A stretch of DNA of 64,000 bases, taken from NCBI GenBank assembly GCA_964515905.1, contig CAZEWK010000046.1:23482-87481 (forward strand). The letters run 5' to 3'. A program made the translations under genes and the position numbers. Positions 53,925 through 63,693 of this stretch are shown here, in pieces. The stretch's first letter is position 1; every line of letters begins with the position of its first letter. The notes under the pieces were generated by a model. That model did not search any database, was not told where the DNA came from, and was given only the letters and a program-made list of their open reading frames with translations. Origin of the DNA: GCA-2712985 sp964515905. GTDB lineage: Bacteria; Pseudomonadota; Alphaproteobacteria; UBA7887.

Positions 53925-55070
53925 ATGAATACGCAAGCTGATTTATTGCCGACACCGATTAATCAACAGGGTGCTGGGGAAAGTTTTGCAACCGGTTTAT
54001 TGCCCTATCAGGCAATTGTTGAATTGATAAGAAATAGAGAGATCTTGAGTTCTGAATCGATCAATGAAGCTCAGATTCAGCCGGCCAGTCTCGACCTTCG
54101 TCTTGATTGCATAGCATATCGTGTCCGCTCCAGTTTTTTGCCGGGACCCGGTCTCAAAGTTCGAGAAAAACTTGTAGACCTAACCATGGGAGAGCTAGAC
54201 CTTAGTGCCGGCGCAATACTTGAAAAAGAATGCGTGTATATCGTTCCTTTGAAAGAGAGTCTTGCGTTGACAAGCCGGATGTCAGCCATCGCCAATCCTA
54301 AAAGTTCAATTGGAAGACTAGATATTTTTACTCGTCTAATAACGGACAATGCCACCGAATTTGACAGGGCTCCTTCAGGTTATCAAGGGCCTCTTTATGC
54401 TGAAATATCTCCTCGTGCATTTTCCGTCATTGTGCGGGAAGGGTCTCGTCTCAACCAACTTCGGGTTCGGCGTGGTAATCCAAATAGTAGTGATGCATCA
54501 CTACGGCGTCTTCACCAACAGTGGGGTCTAGTTAATCGTGCTGATCATGAGACTAATATTGAAAACGGTATCGCTTTGTCTGTAAAGCTTTGCGGATCAG
54601 ACGAGGATGAGGTTGTCGGTTATAAAGCACGAAAGAATGCAGATGTGCTAGATGTTGATCGCATAAATTATTATGAACCAGAGTCCTACTGGGAACCAAT
54701 TCACTACAGACATAATGGAATGATTTTAAATCCGGGAGATTTTTATATTTTATCTTCTAAAGAATTGGTTACCGTGCCACCCGATCATGCTGCAGAGATG
54801 ATCCCGTACGATCCCCTAGTTGGGGAGTTTCGTGTTCACTACGCCGGTTTTTTTGATCCGGGATTTGGTTATCGGGTTAACAGCCAAAATGGAACCCAAG
54901 CTGTTTTAGAAGTTCGTTCCCATGAAGTACCTTTTATCATCGATGATGGACAGATTATGGGCCGAATTTGGTATGAACGCTTAACAGGGCTGCCAAGTCG
55001 CATATATGGGCCCACTATCGGTTCTTCTTATCAGGACCAAGGATTGAGGTTAGGCAAGCAATTCAAATAG
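53925..55070 (+). CDS. dcd: dCTP deaminase, long two-domain alphaproteobacterial form
   Basis: A 381-residue protein of the dCTP deaminase/dUTPase fold, about twice the length of the enterobacterial enzyme because it holds two related beta domains. AQIQPASLDLRL near residue 50 and ANPKSSIGRLDIFTRLI in the first domain; FYILSSKELVTVPPDHAAEM and the C-terminal FGYRVNSQNGTQAVLEVRS in the second. It supplies dUMP precursors by deaminating dCTP. GAGGG ribosome binding site seven bases upstream. Confidence 0.92.
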   Translation: MNTQADLLPTPINQQGAGESFATGLLPYQAIVELIRNREILSSESINEAQIQPASLDLRLDCIAYRVRSSFLPGPGLKVREKLVDLTMGELDLSAGAILEKECVYIVPLKESLALTSRMSAIANPKSSIGRLDIFTRLITDNATEFDRAPSGYQGPLYAEISPRAFSVIVREGSRLNQLRVRRGNPNSSDASLRRLHQQWGLVNRADHETNIENGIALSVKLCGSDEDEVVGYKARKNADVLDVDRINYYEPESYWEPIHYRHNGMILNPGDFYILSSKELVTVPPDHAAEMIPYDPLVGEFRVHYAGFFDPGFGYRVNSQNGTQAVLEVRSHEVPFIIDDGQIMGRIWYERLTGLPSRIYGPTIGSSYQDQGLRLGKQFK

Positions 55071-55111
55071 ATGTAATCGTGTTGATATTTTCTGTTGTTT
55101 GAGTAAAGAAA

Positions 55112-55188
55112 TGGTCGGGGCGACTGGATTTGAACCAGCGACTTCCACCTCCCGAAGATGGCGCTCTACCAGGCTGAGCTACGCCCCG
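55112..55188 (-). tRNA. tRNA-Pro (anticodon CGG)
   Basis: A 77-nt leftward cloverleaf. Acceptor CGGGGCG pairs with CGCCCCG; anticodon loop TTCGGGA gives CGG; T-arm and encoded CCA present. The reverse strand shows the common spurious GFEPATSTSRR-type reading produced by tRNA genes. Confidence 0.96.
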
Positions 55189-55387
55189 AAGTGGCACTAT
55201 AGTTTTACGAGTTTTCTGAACAAACCAAGGGAACACTGCCAGACTCCCCACAGCCGAAAATTAATTTCTCGGCCCTTTACATCACGTATATTAGGTCACC
55301 CTGTTTGGCCGCGATATCGATTTTATATAATAGGAAGCTGTGCGGAGAGCAAGGCGTGCTAGAATTAGTAACAAGTCTCGTGGTATG

Positions 55388-56410
55388 TCAAAAGGCGCGT
55401 GTAGTACAAAATCTTGCGGCATCTATGAGAGCATTTCGTTCTTGGCCCTCTGTAAATACCTCCAATTCTTTGCAGGCGGTAGCAACATACTCTTTGGCTT
55501 TGCTTCTCACGTCTTGCAAAACTTTGTATTTATCCATCAAACGGATGGCACAAGTGAGGTCACCTTCGGTTACGTTTCCTTGCTCAATAGTCTTTTCCCA
55601 CAAGGAACGTTCTTCTTTATTGCTCCTTTGATAGGCGAGTAATACCGGAAGCGTCACCTTTCCTTCACGGAAATCATCTCCCACTGTTTTTCCAATAGTT
55701 GCTTGAGCTCCACCATAATCAATTGCGTCGTCGATTAGTTGAAACCCTACACCAAAGTTGAGACCAAATTTAGCAAGTGCTCGACAAATATGAGTTGGCT
55801 GTTCAGCAACAACAGCGCCCACTTCACATGCAGCGGAAAATAATGTCGCAGTTTTTGCTGTGATAACTTCTAAACAGTCTTCTTCGGCAGTATTGAGGTT
55901 GTTGGCATTTGCCAACTGTCGAACTTCGCCTTCAGCAATTATGGCTGATGCCGACGATAAAATGTCTAATATGCGTAGTGATCCATCTTCAACCATTATT
56001 TGGAAGGCTTTACTAAATAAATAATCACCTACCAAAACACTCGCTTGATTTCCCCATAGTGCGTTTGCGGACTCACTGCCGCGGCGTAATGAACTATCAT
56101 CTACCACATCATCGTGCAGTAGTGTGGCCGTATGTATGAACTCTACGCATGCGGCAAGGGAGATATGCCGTGTTCCCTGGTATCCACATAGGTGCGAACA
56201 TAATAGTGTCAATACGGGACGCAGCCTTTTGCCACCAGAAGAAATGAGGTGACCAGCTAGCTGAGGGATCAGGCCAACGGGGCTTTGCATCCTGTCAATT
56301 ATGGTGTGGTTGACTGCAACTAGCTCATCTTTGACAAGATCCTGTAATATATCGAGAGCATTTTTACTTAATATATGTTGCTCTTTATTTTGATGAGTGG
56401 CTATGGCCAC
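55388..56410 (-). CDS. ispB: Polyprenyl diphosphate synthase (octaprenyl-type)
   Basis: A 340-residue trans-prenyltransferase making the ubiquinone side chain. First Asp-rich motif LLHDDVVDDSSLRRG, second LIDDAIDYGG, with GGKRLRPVL near residue 58 for IPP binding. Chain length cannot be read precisely; octaprenyl to decaprenyl are possible. Confidence 0.92.
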   Translation of the reverse strand: MAIATHQNKEQHILSKNALDILQDLVKDELVAVNHTIIDRMQSPVGLIPQLAGHLISSGGKRLRPVLTLLCSHLCGYQGTRHISLAACVEFIHTATLLHDDVVDDSSLRRGSESANALWGNQASVLVGDYLFSKAFQIMVEDGSLRILDILSSASAIIAEGEVRQLANANNLNTAEEDCLEVITAKTATLFSAACEVGAVVAEQPTHICRALAKFGLNFGVGFQLIDDAIDYGGAQATIGKTVGDDFREGKVTLPVLLAYQRSNKEERSLWEKTIEQGNVTEGDLTCAIRLMDKYKVLQDVRSKAKEYVATACKELEVFTEGQERNALIDAARFCTTRAF

Positions 56411-56562
56411 GATTTTTGTCCTTGGCTACTTAAAAAGGGCCGGTTTAGTGTTTTCGGGTCCAACATTGTCGTGGCGCTCCCTTTGGAATCAGCATAAAAG
56501 CCGTTTTAGCCGTGGGTCAAGGGCTCTGGCGATAAATGGTTCATTCTATATTGGCATAGTGT

Positions 56563-59500
56563 TTAAGTGAATGAAGGTCGTGTTGCGAAGCTATGATTGG
56601 CTGCATAGTCAGCAAGTGCCGACAGCTCTTTGCTTAAGTCAATCAAATGTTTTGCTATTATATGTGTCACAATTCCTTCACGCTGAAGTTCGCCACTGAC
56701 ACAAAGAACTTTAGCGCCAATTAGAATTCGTCGATAATAATCAAAAATCGGCGGCCATATGACAATATTAGCAATTCCTGTTTCATCTTCGAGCGTCACA
56801 AATAATATACCTTTAGCAGTGCTAGGACGTTGTTGAACTAAAACTAGGCCAGCTACTGTTACGACTTGACCAGGATCCATGCTAGATAAACAATTATTTT
56901 GTATTAGATGGAATCGTCCCAAGTTCTTTCTTAATAGAGCTAAAGGATGATGTTTGAGCGATAGTCCTAGGGTTTCATAGTCTTCAATGACTTCTTCCTC
57001 GTGGGACATATCCTTTAAGATAACTTCCATTTTTGGCTTACAAGCATACTTGCTATTATATGCGTTGGCTGAGGCAAGCAAAGGCGGTAAAGTCGTGTCC
57101 AGACTTCTAATTTGCCAGAGAGCTGTGCGTCGTTTAAGTCCAATTGAAGTAAATGAATCTGCGCGAGCAAGTTGCTTAAGTGATGCTAAGCTGAGTTTAG
57201 TCTCTTCCCATAAATCTATTAGGCTTTTATAATTTCTGTTTCTTGCGGCTACTAACCATTCGGCTTCATTTTTTTTGAATTTTTTGATCTGGCGAAAGCC
57301 GAGCCGGAGAGCGAGAGATTCATTTTGTTTGGTTAATTTGCTATCAGTGGTTTGAGAATGATTAGTTTCAAGAATCTCTAATTTGCAATCCCACAAGCTG
57401 TGGTTAATATCTGGAGGTCGCACTTTGACACCATGATTTTTTGCATCTCGTACAATTTGAGCAGGCGCATAAAACCCCATTGGCTGGCTGTTTAGGAGTG
57501 CCGTTGCGAATGCAGCTGGATAGTGGCATTTGAGCCACGCCGAGATATATACCAATAGAGCAATGCTGGCAGCATGTGATTCTGGGAACCCATATTCTCC
57601 AAAACCTTCAATTTGTTTAAAGCAATGCATGGCAAAATCGCGATCATAGCCCCGGGAAACCATACCGTTGATCATTTTGTCTCTAAAATTACGAATAACG
57701 CCAGTTTTACGAAAAGTTGCCATGGCACGACGTAACGCGTCGGCTTCCTCAGGGGTAAACCCTGCGGCGACTACAGCAATTCTCATAGCTTGTTCTTGAA
57801 ACAAAGGAACTCCCAGTGTTTTGTTTAAGACCTGGCGAAGTTCCTCTGATGGGTATGTTATTGTTTCTTTTCCATTCCTGCGACGCAGATAAGGGTGAAC
57901 CATATCTCCTTGAATTGGTCCTGGCCTAACAATCGCAACTTCAATGACTAGATCATAAAATTTACGCGGTTTGAGACGTGGTAACATTGACATCTGTGCA
58001 CGACTCTCAACTTGGAAAACACCAATAGAATCAGCTTGGCAAAGCATCTCGTAGACTTTGTGGTCATCGTTTGGTACATCACCTAAGGTTAGTTTTTTTC
58101 CATAGTGCTGATACAGTAGTTCGAAGCTTTTCCGTATGCAGGTCAATATGCCAAGTCCTAGTATGTCAACTTTGAGTATTCCAAGTGCGTCAATATCGTC
58201 TTTATCCCATTCAATTACTGTTCGGTTTGCCATTGTTGCATTTTCTATTGGTACCATTTCAGATAATTTGTCTTGTGTAATGACAAACCCACCGACGTGT
58301 TGGGATAGATATCGTGGAAAACCAATCAACTCACGGGCTAAATCTAGAGTGAGGCGTAGCCGTTGTGTGGATGGATTTAAGCCTATTTCTCTTATGTCTT
58401 GATCGGAAATAGGGTCTTTGCTCCATCCCCAGACTGTCTTATTGAGGGCACTAATCATATCAAGCGACAGGCCAAGCGCCTTACCAACTTCTCGTACTGC
58501 ACTGCGTGCTCGATAGCAGACAACAGTAGCAGTCATGCCGACTCTCTCTCGGCCATATTTTTTATAAATATATTGAATGACTTCCTCACGACGTTCGTGC
58601 TCAAAATCAACATCAATATCTGGAGGTTCATTTCGTGCAGCGCTAACAAATCGTTCAAAAAGAAGATCAATTTGACATGGGTCTACAGCTGTAATTCCCA
58701 AATAGTAACAAACTGATGAGTTCGCAGCGGATCCGCGTCCCTGACATAGAATATTTTGAGATTTAGCAAATTGAACAATGTCGTGGACAGTTAAGAAGTA
58801 AGCCGCATAGTCCAGTTGATCAATAAGTGCAAGTTCACGATTAATTTGTTTATGCACTTTACTTGGCACACTATCCAAGTATCGCTTTCTGACTCCGTCA
58901 TGTGCAAGTTTTGTAAGTTGAGACTGAGGAGAGAGTCCATTAGGAGTTAGCTCTTTCGGGTATTGATATTGCAGTTCATTTAAGGAAAATGAGCATGTTT
59001 CTGCAATTTCAATGGTGTGTGCAATAGCCTCAGGATAAGACTTAAAAAGTCGTATCATTTCTTCTGGGGATTTCAGATGTCGTTCTGCGTTTGCATTAAG
59101 TTTAAATCCTGCTTGGTCAATTGTGCAGGATTCACGAATGCAGGTGAGAGTATCTTGAAGAGCCCGTCTTTCAGGGATATGGTAGTATACATCATTAGTT
59201 GCCACTAGAGGTATGCGGGAAAGGCTAGAAATTTCTGCTAAATCATCAATATTTTTTATACTGTCACTATTATAGCTATGGCTTACAGCAAGATAGCAGC
59301 GGCCAGAGGCATGGTTCATTATTTGTTTGGTATGGTCTAGAAAATCAGAATCAAAGTTCCTGGGAGGTAAAACAATAAAGACCTGCTCAGCGTAATTTTC
59401 AGCAAGATCAGTATACGATAGCCTGCATTTACCTTTAACGGTGCGCCGTTTTCCACGTGTCAATAAAGCTGCAAGCTGTTTATATGCCGTATGGTTGGTA

Positions 59501-59739
59501 GGAAGGCATAAAAGACTTGGGCCATCAACAAAGTTGAGTCTAGCACCGATTAATAACTTAATACTTAGTGATTGAGCTGCGATATGAGCACGTACTATTC
59601 CCGCTAGAGTATTGTAGTCAGTAATAGCAATTGCTTGTTGACCCAATGCATTTGCGGTTTCAATTAGTTCATGTGGGTGTGAAGCCCCTCGTAGGAAAGT
59701 AAAGTTACTTGTAACTTGGAGCTCTGCATACATTTCCAT
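56563..59739 (-). CDS. dnaE2: Error-prone DNA polymerase DnaE2 (ImuC)
   Basis: A 1058-residue C-family polymerase. PHP domain at the N-terminus (AITDYNTLAGIVRAH), catalytic acidic residues in PPDIDVDFEHERRE, GRGSAANSSVCYYLGIT, and a C-terminal OB domain (VVTVAGLVLVQQRP). It performs translesion synthesis in the SOS response together with ImuA and ImuB. It follows imuB by about 40 bases on the same strand. Length is normal. Confidence 0.95.
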   Translation of the reverse strand: MEMYAELQVTSNFTFLRGASHPHELIETANALGQQAIAITDYNTLAGIVRAHIAAQSLSIKLLIGARLNFVDGPSLLCLPTNHTAYKQLAALLTRGKRRTVKGKCRLSYTDLAENYAEQVFIVLPPRNFDSDFLDHTKQIMNHASGRCYLAVSHSYNSDSIKNIDDLAEISSLSRIPLVATNDVYYHIPERRALQDTLTCIRESCTIDQAGFKLNANAERHLKSPEEMIRLFKSYPEAIAHTIEIAETCSFSLNELQYQYPKELTPNGLSPQSQLTKLAHDGVRKRYLDSVPSKVHKQINRELALIDQLDYAAYFLTVHDIVQFAKSQNILCQGRGSAANSSVCYYLGITAVDPCQIDLLFERFVSAARNEPPDIDVDFEHERREEVIQYIYKKYGRERVGMTATVVCYRARSAVREVGKALGLSLDMISALNKTVWGWSKDPISDQDIREIGLNPSTQRLRLTLDLARELIGFPRYLSQHVGGFVITQDKLSEMVPIENATMANRTVIEWDKDDIDALGILKVDILGLGILTCIRKSFELLYQHYGKKLTLGDVPNDDHKVYEMLCQADSIGVFQVESRAQMSMLPRLKPRKFYDLVIEVAIVRPGPIQGDMVHPYLRRRNGKETITYPSEELRQVLNKTLGVPLFQEQAMRIAVVAAGFTPEEADALRRAMATFRKTGVIRNFRDKMINGMVSRGYDRDFAMHCFKQIEGFGEYGFPESHAASIALLVYISAWLKCHYPAAFATALLNSQPMGFYAPAQIVRDAKNHGVKVRPPDINHSLWDCKLEILETNHSQTTDSKLTKQNESLALRLGFRQIKKFKKNEAEWLVAARNRNYKSLIDLWEETKLSLASLKQLARADSFTSIGLKRRTALWQIRSLDTTLPPLLASANAYNSKYACKPKMEVILKDMSHEEEVIEDYETLGLSLKHHPLALLRKNLGRFHLIQNNCLSSMDPGQVVTVAGLVLVQQRPSTAKGILFVTLEDETGIANIVIWPPIFDYYRRILIGAKVLCVSGELQREGIVTHIIAKHLIDLSKELSALADYAANHSFATRPSFT

Positions 59740-59780
59740 TTTTAGTTCAATAGAAATTTGGTAATATTATAGTTGCTTGG

Positions 59781-61316
59781 TCATGCGAACAGGCCATGTA
59801 ACCACCACGTTGGGTTAACACTTTCTCGGTATAGTCCTTCTCTGTAAATCCAAAAACGGGCGCCATTCGAATCTTCAACTTGGTAATAATCGCGTGTCCA
59901 ATTCTCATTGTACCACCATTCTCCTGCTATTCTTTCTGGGCCATTCGCACGCGCGACGTGATGAGTACGATTTTCCCATCGGAATAAAATCGGTGGGCTT
60001 TCGGGGAGCATTGCCACAGCTTCAACAAGTATAGATGGAGTGAATAAGTGGATTGGTCGTGGTGAAATTATAGACCAATGTTTCATAGAATGCGAAAGAA
60101 TAGGTTTAGAAATTTTTACTGAGCGTTCTGGTATGTGACTTTGGCGGGGAGTAAATCGTACGACAGCACAATCAGCAAAGCGGTTAGTAATACGGTCTAT
60201 AAGATCTGCAAGTGAGTGCCCATGATTTTTACCATAGCTATTATTAATCTGAGGCTTAATATTATCTAGGACTATTTGAACTGATCGTAGTCTTTCGGTA
60301 ATAGTTGCTGTAAGAGTTACTGCCTCAATCCCGGTGCCTTGTGTTAAGCAGAAGTTTGACAACTTTAAACGCTCTATAAACAAAATAGAAAGTAGTTTGG
60401 GTTCTTGTAGTTTCTGATTGGTACCAACTGTAATTTGCTTGGTTTTGCCGTCAATTTGAAAGAGATTTAATACTACTTCTCGAATACCTTGTTCTTTCTT
60501 TTTGAGTGCGGCACATAGTTCTGGTAGCAACTGATTAAGGGTGTGTACAACTGCATCAACAGTAATAATTGGTTCTGCATATGTGTGTCGAACAACGAAT
60601 ATGGCTGCTGGTTGGCGTGGAGAAATTGGCTCAGGGATTATACCTAATGCTTGATCAAGACGGACCAAGACTGTTTGATCAACAGCGTCAGCAAGACTGA
60701 CTCGTGGTATCTTTAGTAAATCTTTAATATAGCGTATGCCCACAAGCTCTAAATCCTTGACGATCTGGGGGTCTAGTCGCAATGCAGAGATTGGAAGCGG
60801 ATTAAGCCATGTTTTATTATCTTTTGGTGGAATTTGAGTAGTTTTTGTGAAATGTGATATTGCCCAGGCCGCGCCTGGTGTGTCAGCTGCAGCGATACGG
60901 GATGTTATTTTAAATTGGGTTAACTTCTGATATAGGCGATCTAGTAATGCTTTTTCACTGCCGAATATATCTGAGCAACCAGTGATATCGAGCCACAGAC
61001 CATCAACTCCATTAATTGCTACCCAAGGAGTGAAGCAAGTTGCCCAATTAGCTAGTTTAGCTAACGCTAGTTTAATCTTAGCTGAGTGATAGTTTGCAAC
61101 CTTGAGTGTAGGAGCTAAAGCAAGTGCGTCACTCAATGTCATAGCAGGTTGGATACCACATTTTTGAGCTAATTTACATACTGCTACTAGGCGTACGATA
61201 CCTCCTGTTTCTTTTACCAATGCTATTGGTTCACCCTGTTTTGCGCAGTTTTTGAACTGATGACGTTTTAGGTCGGTTGGAAAATGGGGTAACCACACTG
61301 AAACAATGCGTCTCAT
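59781..61316 (-). CDS. imuB: Y-family polymerase-like protein ImuB
   Basis: A 511-residue protein of the DinB-like Y family that links the beta clamp to DnaE2. It starts MRRIVSVWLPHFPTDLKR, as ImuB usually does. The active-site carboxylates of true Y polymerases are not evident at the expected places, consistent with the catalytically inactive role known for the family. The start overlaps imuA by 86 bases. Confidence 0.9.
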   Translation of the reverse strand: MRRIVSVWLPHFPTDLKRHQFKNCAKQGEPIALVKETGGIVRLVAVCKLAQKCGIQPAMTLSDALALAPTLKVANYHSAKIKLALAKLANWATCFTPWVAINGVDGLWLDITGCSDIFGSEKALLDRLYQKLTQFKITSRIAAADTPGAAWAISHFTKTTQIPPKDNKTWLNPLPISALRLDPQIVKDLELVGIRYIKDLLKIPRVSLADAVDQTVLVRLDQALGIIPEPISPRQPAAIFVVRHTYAEPIITVDAVVHTLNQLLPELCAALKKKEQGIREVVLNLFQIDGKTKQITVGTNQKLQEPKLLSILFIERLKLSNFCLTQGTGIEAVTLTATITERLRSVQIVLDNIKPQINNSYGKNHGHSLADLIDRITNRFADCAVVRFTPRQSHIPERSVKISKPILSHSMKHWSIISPRPIHLFTPSILVEAVAMLPESPPILFRWENRTHHVARANGPERIAGEWWYNENWTRDYYQVEDSNGARFWIYREGLYRESVNPTWWLHGLFA

Positions 61317-61989
61317 AGCACCACCTTACTATCCAGCGGTGGCCACCAGAGGTGCCCCGACAGCGAACTAACTCAACTTGCCAATAAGATTCGCTCAGGA
61401 AATCACTGTTACCAGCGCAATTACTTGCATTAATATTGGAAGGAAGAACACGCCAATGTGTAATTGAGGTTGTTTTTTTATTGCTTGTATCATCATTGCA
61501 AAATAGTAGACACGGAGTATTACCAGCCTGGGCTGCCAATTGTAGGCGCCTGCTATTAATCAAGCTAATATTTGTGATTTCGCCTATTACAACACTTAGG
61601 GAATGAGTACGTAACGCTTCCTCCAGAACCCATAGGACTTGTGTTTTTTGGCTCGGCCGGATAGCAATTATGTGGTTAGGATCAAAGCCAAGTGAGTGTA
61701 GTCCTGGAGCATAGGGGCTAAAATGGCGAAAACACCACAATACAGGCTTGTGATTAATGGCAAATCGGGCCAATAACGCTACGGTAAAACCAAGAGCTGC
61801 ACCACGTTCGCCTGTAATTTGGTGGACAGCAGCCCTTGGAAGACCAGACCAGGGTAAGATGCCATCAATTGCTGCTGTGCCTAGGGGGACAACTTCATGT
61901 ATGTTGCGATTAAGGACTGATCCAAATTCTAGGCCTTGAATTTGAGATTGTAGCGCTTTTAAGGTGTGGATCTTGGCGTTTTCTAACAT
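61231..61989 (-). CDS. imuA: RecA-like protein ImuA
   Basis: A 252-residue protein of the ImuA/SulA-related RecA fold: EVVPLGTAAIDGILPWSGLPR, then HQITGERGAALGFTVALLAR in place of a full Walker A, and VELVRCRGTSGGHRW near the end. First gene of imuA-imuB-dnaE2. The final 28 residues lie inside the start of imuB in another frame. Confidence 0.88.
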   Translation of the reverse strand: MLENAKIHTLKALQSQIQGLEFGSVLNRNIHEVVPLGTAAIDGILPWSGLPRAAVHQITGERGAALGFTVALLARFAINHKPVLWCFRHFSPYAPGLHSLGFDPNHIIAIRPSQKTQVLWVLEEALRTHSLSVVIGEITNISLINSRRLQLAAQAGNTPCLLFCNDDTSNKKTTSITHWRVLPSNINASNCAGNSDFLSESYWQVELVRCRGTSGGHRWIVRWCYETHCFSVVTPFSNRPKTSSVQKLRKTG

Positions 61990-62026
61990 GACCGTAATTT
62001 TTGTTTGAGGTTATTGATCTCTTTAT

Positions 62027-62052
62027 GTTCTATCTTTGTTCTATTATAGTTC
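62027..62052 (-). promoter_or_regulatory. Triple GTTC-N7 LexA (SOS) repeat upstream of imuA
   Basis: GTTC occurs at 62027, 62038 and 62049, each separated by exactly seven bases, giving two overlapping GTTC-N7-GTTC alphaproteobacterial LexA boxes. The second spacer, read on the minus strand, is a TATAAT -10-like element followed by A. The repeats end 38 bases from the imuA ATG. LexA binding here would cover the promoter. Confidence 0.85.
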
Positions 62053-62447
62053 TTATTTAAGATCAAGCCGCTATAGCTTTTAGATCTTTAGAGAAATTGT
62101 AACGATGGAAGGGTAGTAACTTACTAATGCCTTTGCTATCGGTGCAATTCCCACCACCTTGTGCTTGAACAACAATTTTTCATTTTGTCACAAATTCTTG
62201 ACTTTGGGAGTTCATCAAATTCCAAAATGCATCTATGACCAGTAACCCTGTTGATGCGTACTGTATAACGAAAATGAGATATCCGTTGTGGATGACGAGG
62301 ATCTAGTATTAGCTCAGATTCTAAAAAATTTTGAGATTCATAATTGTACCTATGGAAGGCAAAAAAAAAGCCAGCCCTATTGTAGAAACAATAATAATCA
62401 ATTTGAGTGTTGACATATCAGCCTGGATTCTATGAATGGTGACGAAA
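62053..62447. other. Gene-free stretch between imuA and tRNA-Thr
   Basis: About 400 AT-rich bases. Apart from the SOS repeats at its left border and a tRNA promoter candidate near 62410, nothing was identified. A G-G-C, nine A, G-C-C motif at about 62360-62380 has too weak a stem to call a terminator. Confidence 0.3.
62410..62436 (+). promoter_or_regulatory. Promoter candidate for tRNA-Thr
   Basis: TTGACA at 62410-62415 followed after 15 bases by TATGAA at 62431-62436, which ends 11 bases before the tRNA. The spacing is short for a sigma-70 promoter. Confidence 0.4.
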
Positions 62448-62523
62448 GCCGCAATAGCTCAGCTGGTAGAGCAGGGGTTTTGTAAACCTCAGGTCGGGAG
62501 TTCGAGTCTCTCTTGCGGCACCA
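62448..62523 (+). tRNA. tRNA-Thr (anticodon TGT)
   Basis: A 76-nt cloverleaf: acceptor GCCGCAA/TTGCGGC, anticodon loop TTTGTAA (TGT), T-arm GGGAGTTCGAGTCTCTC, CCA encoded. Reads ACA and related Thr codons. Confidence 0.96.
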
Positions 62524-62573
62524 AACATAAACATTATGTCAACTAATGATTTCATATTGTGAGTGTTGCTTGC

Positions 62574-63359
62574 TTATTCTCGAGTCTGGAACCTTGTATT
62601 GATTTCATACAGAGCAATTGCAGCGCTGGTTGAGACATTAAGGCTGGGAATCGCAGCGGCAATAGGTATTTGTGCGATGTCGTCGCATCTTTCTCGTGTT
62701 AACCTCCTTAGTCCTTTACCTTCTCCCCCAAGTATCAGAGCTATTGGACTTTCAATAATTGCATTTTTAACAGTGCGTTCTGCACCATTATCAAGCCCAA
62801 TGCACCAATAGCCACTTGTAGCAATTTGTTTGATCGCTTGAGAGAGATTTGGAACTCTTATCATTGGTACTATTTCAAATGCTCCCGATGCTGCCTTCAC
62901 CATAACTCCTGATTCTTTTGGGGCGTGGCGGTCCGGCACGATTATAGCTTTGGCATTGAAAGCGGCAGCGGAACGTAGAATAGCCCCTACGTTTCGAGGA
63001 TCCATTACTTGATCCAGGACTAAAAGCGGTTGGGCATCTTTTTGTGCTGTTTTGGGTAAAATATTTTTAAGTACGGGTGCTTGTAATGGAGTAGTCAAGA
63101 GTGCCATTCCTTGGTGGACCACCCCTGGGGGTAGGAGGCCCGTGATATTTTCGGATGTGAGAGTTTCTGGTTCAGGCTTGGGATTATGGATCTTATCGAT
63201 AATTGATATTGTCGCATGGGTGGCGATGAGTCGATCATGTTGCCGCGTGGAATTTTGTAATGCGGCCAGAACAGCGTGTAACCCGTATATCCAGTAAGAT
63301 TTTCTACTAGATTCTGTTCTGTGTTTAGTTGCCCTCTTGCGGGGCTTGCGATTGATCAT
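62574..63359 (-). CDS. rlmB: 23S rRNA (guanosine-2'-O)-methyltransferase RlmB
   Basis: A 261-residue SPOUT methyltransferase (TrmH/SpoU). N-terminal L30e-like domain from YWIYGLHAVLAAL; catalytic knot motifs VMDPRNVGAILRSAAAF, ALILGGEGKGLRRL and the C-terminal NVSTSAAIALYEI. Modifies G2251 of 23S rRNA in E. coli. It lies on the opposite strand inside the tRNA-Thr, tRNA-Tyr, tRNA-Gly series. Confidence 0.93.
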   Translation of the reverse strand: MINRKPRKRATKHRTESSRKSYWIYGLHAVLAALQNSTRQHDRLIATHATISIIDKIHNPKPEPETLTSENITGLLPPGVVHQGMALLTTPLQAPVLKNILPKTAQKDAQPLLVLDQVMDPRNVGAILRSAAAFNAKAIIVPDRHAPKESGVMVKAASGAFEIVPMIRVPNLSQAIKQIATSGYWCIGLDNGAERTVKNAIIESPIALILGGEGKGLRRLTRERCDDIAQIPIAAAIPSLNVSTSAAIALYEINTRFQTRE

Positions 63360-63458
63360 TATGAACGTTAGTTTTAATCTAATAGGTCAATAACTTGAAA
63401 TAGTTTCCTTCTGTCTGTCGTTATTTTGCACACGTTTTTTTTTACTATTCAATTACAG

Positions 63459-63486
63459 TTGACATTGAAGAGTGAATTCCGATAGT
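63459..63486 (+). promoter_or_regulatory. Promoter candidate of the tRNA-Tyr/Gly/tuf unit
   Basis: TTGACA at 63459-63464, 16 bases, then GATAGT at 63481-63486, followed by a GC-rich discriminator (GCGCTGTCCCGC) typical of stringently controlled stable-RNA promoters. It lies 36 bases upstream of tRNA-Tyr. Confidence 0.55.
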
Positions 63487-63522
63487 GCGCTGTCCCGCTC
63501 AGTTGTTGGCGGGTCATGGGGC

Positions 63523-63608
63523 GGAGGGGTGGCCGAGTGGTTAAAGGCAGCAGACTGTAAATCTGCCGACGTACGTCTACGTAGGTTCGAATCCTACCCC
63601 CTCCACCA
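63523..63608 (+). tRNA. tRNA-Tyr (anticodon GTA)
   Basis: An 86-nt type II tRNA with long variable arm. Acceptor GGAGGGG/CCCCTCC, anticodon loop with GTA in GACTGTAAATC, T-arm GTAGGTTCGAATCCTAC and encoded CCA. Confidence 0.96.
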
Positions 63609-63693
63609 TCACGGGGGCTTCGATGGAGACTTAGGTTGACACAATTTTGATGGGTGCGGCTTGATTGGCAGTTAAGTTAAGGTTGTGTGCCAG

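Noticed and set aside
53767..53955. Leftward 62-codon open frame overlapping the dcd start
   Set aside because: No ribosome binding site, no recognisable features, and it would cover the dcd initiation region.
55099..55362. Open frame reading GATGFEPATSTSRRWRSTRLSYAP
   Set aside because: This is the well-known artefact of translating a tRNA gene in reverse; the sequence is tRNA-Pro(CGG).
62360..62380. A-run flanked by GGC and GCC as a possible terminator
   Set aside because: The stem is only three base pairs and the position does not match any gene end.
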